6,763 bases of DNA from Paracoccaceae bacterium (GTDB lineage: Bacteria; Pseudomonadota; Alphaproteobacteria; Rhodobacterales; Rhodobacteraceae). The stretch is from positions 1 to 6,763 of the forward strand of contig PXDM01000281.1 in assembly GCA_003565055.1 (NCBI GenBank). The letters are read 5' to 3'. Position numbers and translations under genes: made by a program. This document shows positions 6,627-6,763 of the stretch, piece after piece. Below the pieces are notes generated by a model. It saw only the letters and a program-made list of their open reading frames with translations. It made no database searches and was not told the origin of the DNA. How positions within the stretch are numbered: position 1 is the first letter of the stretch; each line of letters starts with the position of its first letter.

Positions 6627-6673
6627 CAACCGGCGGTGGTGCGAGGGGAGGGTTAGCGACGCTCGAGAGAAAA

Positions 6674-6700
6674 GAAGGTGCGTGGCAAGCACGCACCTTC
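6674..6700 (-). terminator. Intrinsic terminator between convergent genes
   Basis: GAAGGTGCGTG (6674-6684) and CACGCACCTTC (6690-6700) form a perfect 11-bp stem with a 5-base loop. Read on the minus strand the stem is followed by TTTTCTCTC (6673-6665), so it best serves the alcohol dehydrogenase gene whose stop is 13 bases upstream. On the plus strand it lies 48 bases after the permease stop but is not followed by a T-run; it is preceded by GAGAAAA and may still stop or stabilise the transporter transcript. Confidence 0.8.
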
Positions 6701-6713
6701 CCAGCACCCGCGC

Positions 6714-6763
6714 TCAGTAGATCACGACGGAGCGGATCGACTCGCCGCGATGCATCATGTCGA
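6714..6763 (-). CDS. Class III alcohol dehydrogenase / S-(hydroxymethyl)glutathione dehydrogenase, C-terminal end only
   Basis: Only the last 15 codons and the stop are present; the gene continues beyond the right edge. They read DMMHRGESIRSVVIY, which matches the well-conserved C-terminus of glutathione-dependent formaldehyde dehydrogenase (typically DLMHEGKSIRSVVVY; genes frmA, adhC or adhI). That enzyme is a zinc-dependent, NAD-linked dehydrogenase that oxidises S-(hydroxymethyl)glutathione in formaldehyde detoxification. The gene is convergent with the TRAP permease and separated from it by a terminator hairpin. With so few residues the call rests on this single motif, but the motif is distinctive. 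Confidence 0.75.
   Translation of the reverse strand, partial: DMMHRGESIRSVVIY

Noticed and set aside
1..6763. Insertion sequences, CRISPR arrays, tRNA or rRNA genes
   Set aside because: No transposase-like product, no terminal inverted repeats, no regularly spaced repeats and no tRNA-like cloverleaf were recognised in the gaps between genes.

Overview
The window is a high-GC stretch with compact genes and few non-coding bases. Its gene content (DUF1611 protein plus enolase-superfamily epimerase, a TAXI-type TRAP transporter, RarA, class III alcohol dehydrogenase) suggests an alphaproteobacterium, most likely of the Rhodobacterales/roseobacter kind. That placement is inferred from protein style and base composition, not from a marker gene.

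Layout. On the minus strand, reading right to left from about 3326, lie an XRE-type regulator (2520-3326), an enolase-superfamily epimerase of the DgcA type (1357-2403), a DUF1611 protein of the DgcN type (333-1364, overlapping dgcA by 8 bases) and the start of rarA (1-272, cut by the window edge). On the plus strand, divergent from the regulator across a 211-base control region, lie a TAXI-family TRAP solute-binding protein (3538-4536) and a fused TRAP permease (4653-6626). A hairpin terminator (6674-6700) and the last 15 codons of a class III alcohol dehydrogenase on the minus strand (6714-6763) close the window.

How the genes fit together. DgcN and DgcA are known from marine bacteria as a D-glutamate catabolic pair: DgcN N-acetylates D-glutamate, DgcA racemises N-acetyl-D-glutamate to the L form, and a deacylase (not in this window) would release L-glutamate. 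A regulator called DgcR activates the pair in the studied strain. Some characterised TAXI binding proteins bind glutamate. The simplest reading is a self-contained uptake, conversion and regulation cassette for D-glutamate or a D-glutamate-containing peptidoglycan fragment, with the regulator sitting between transporter and enzymes. The enzyme pair is already described. The less-explored part is the divergent TAXI transporter as its dedicated importer, and the control elements between them. rarA and the alcohol dehydrogenase look like unrelated housekeeping flanks.
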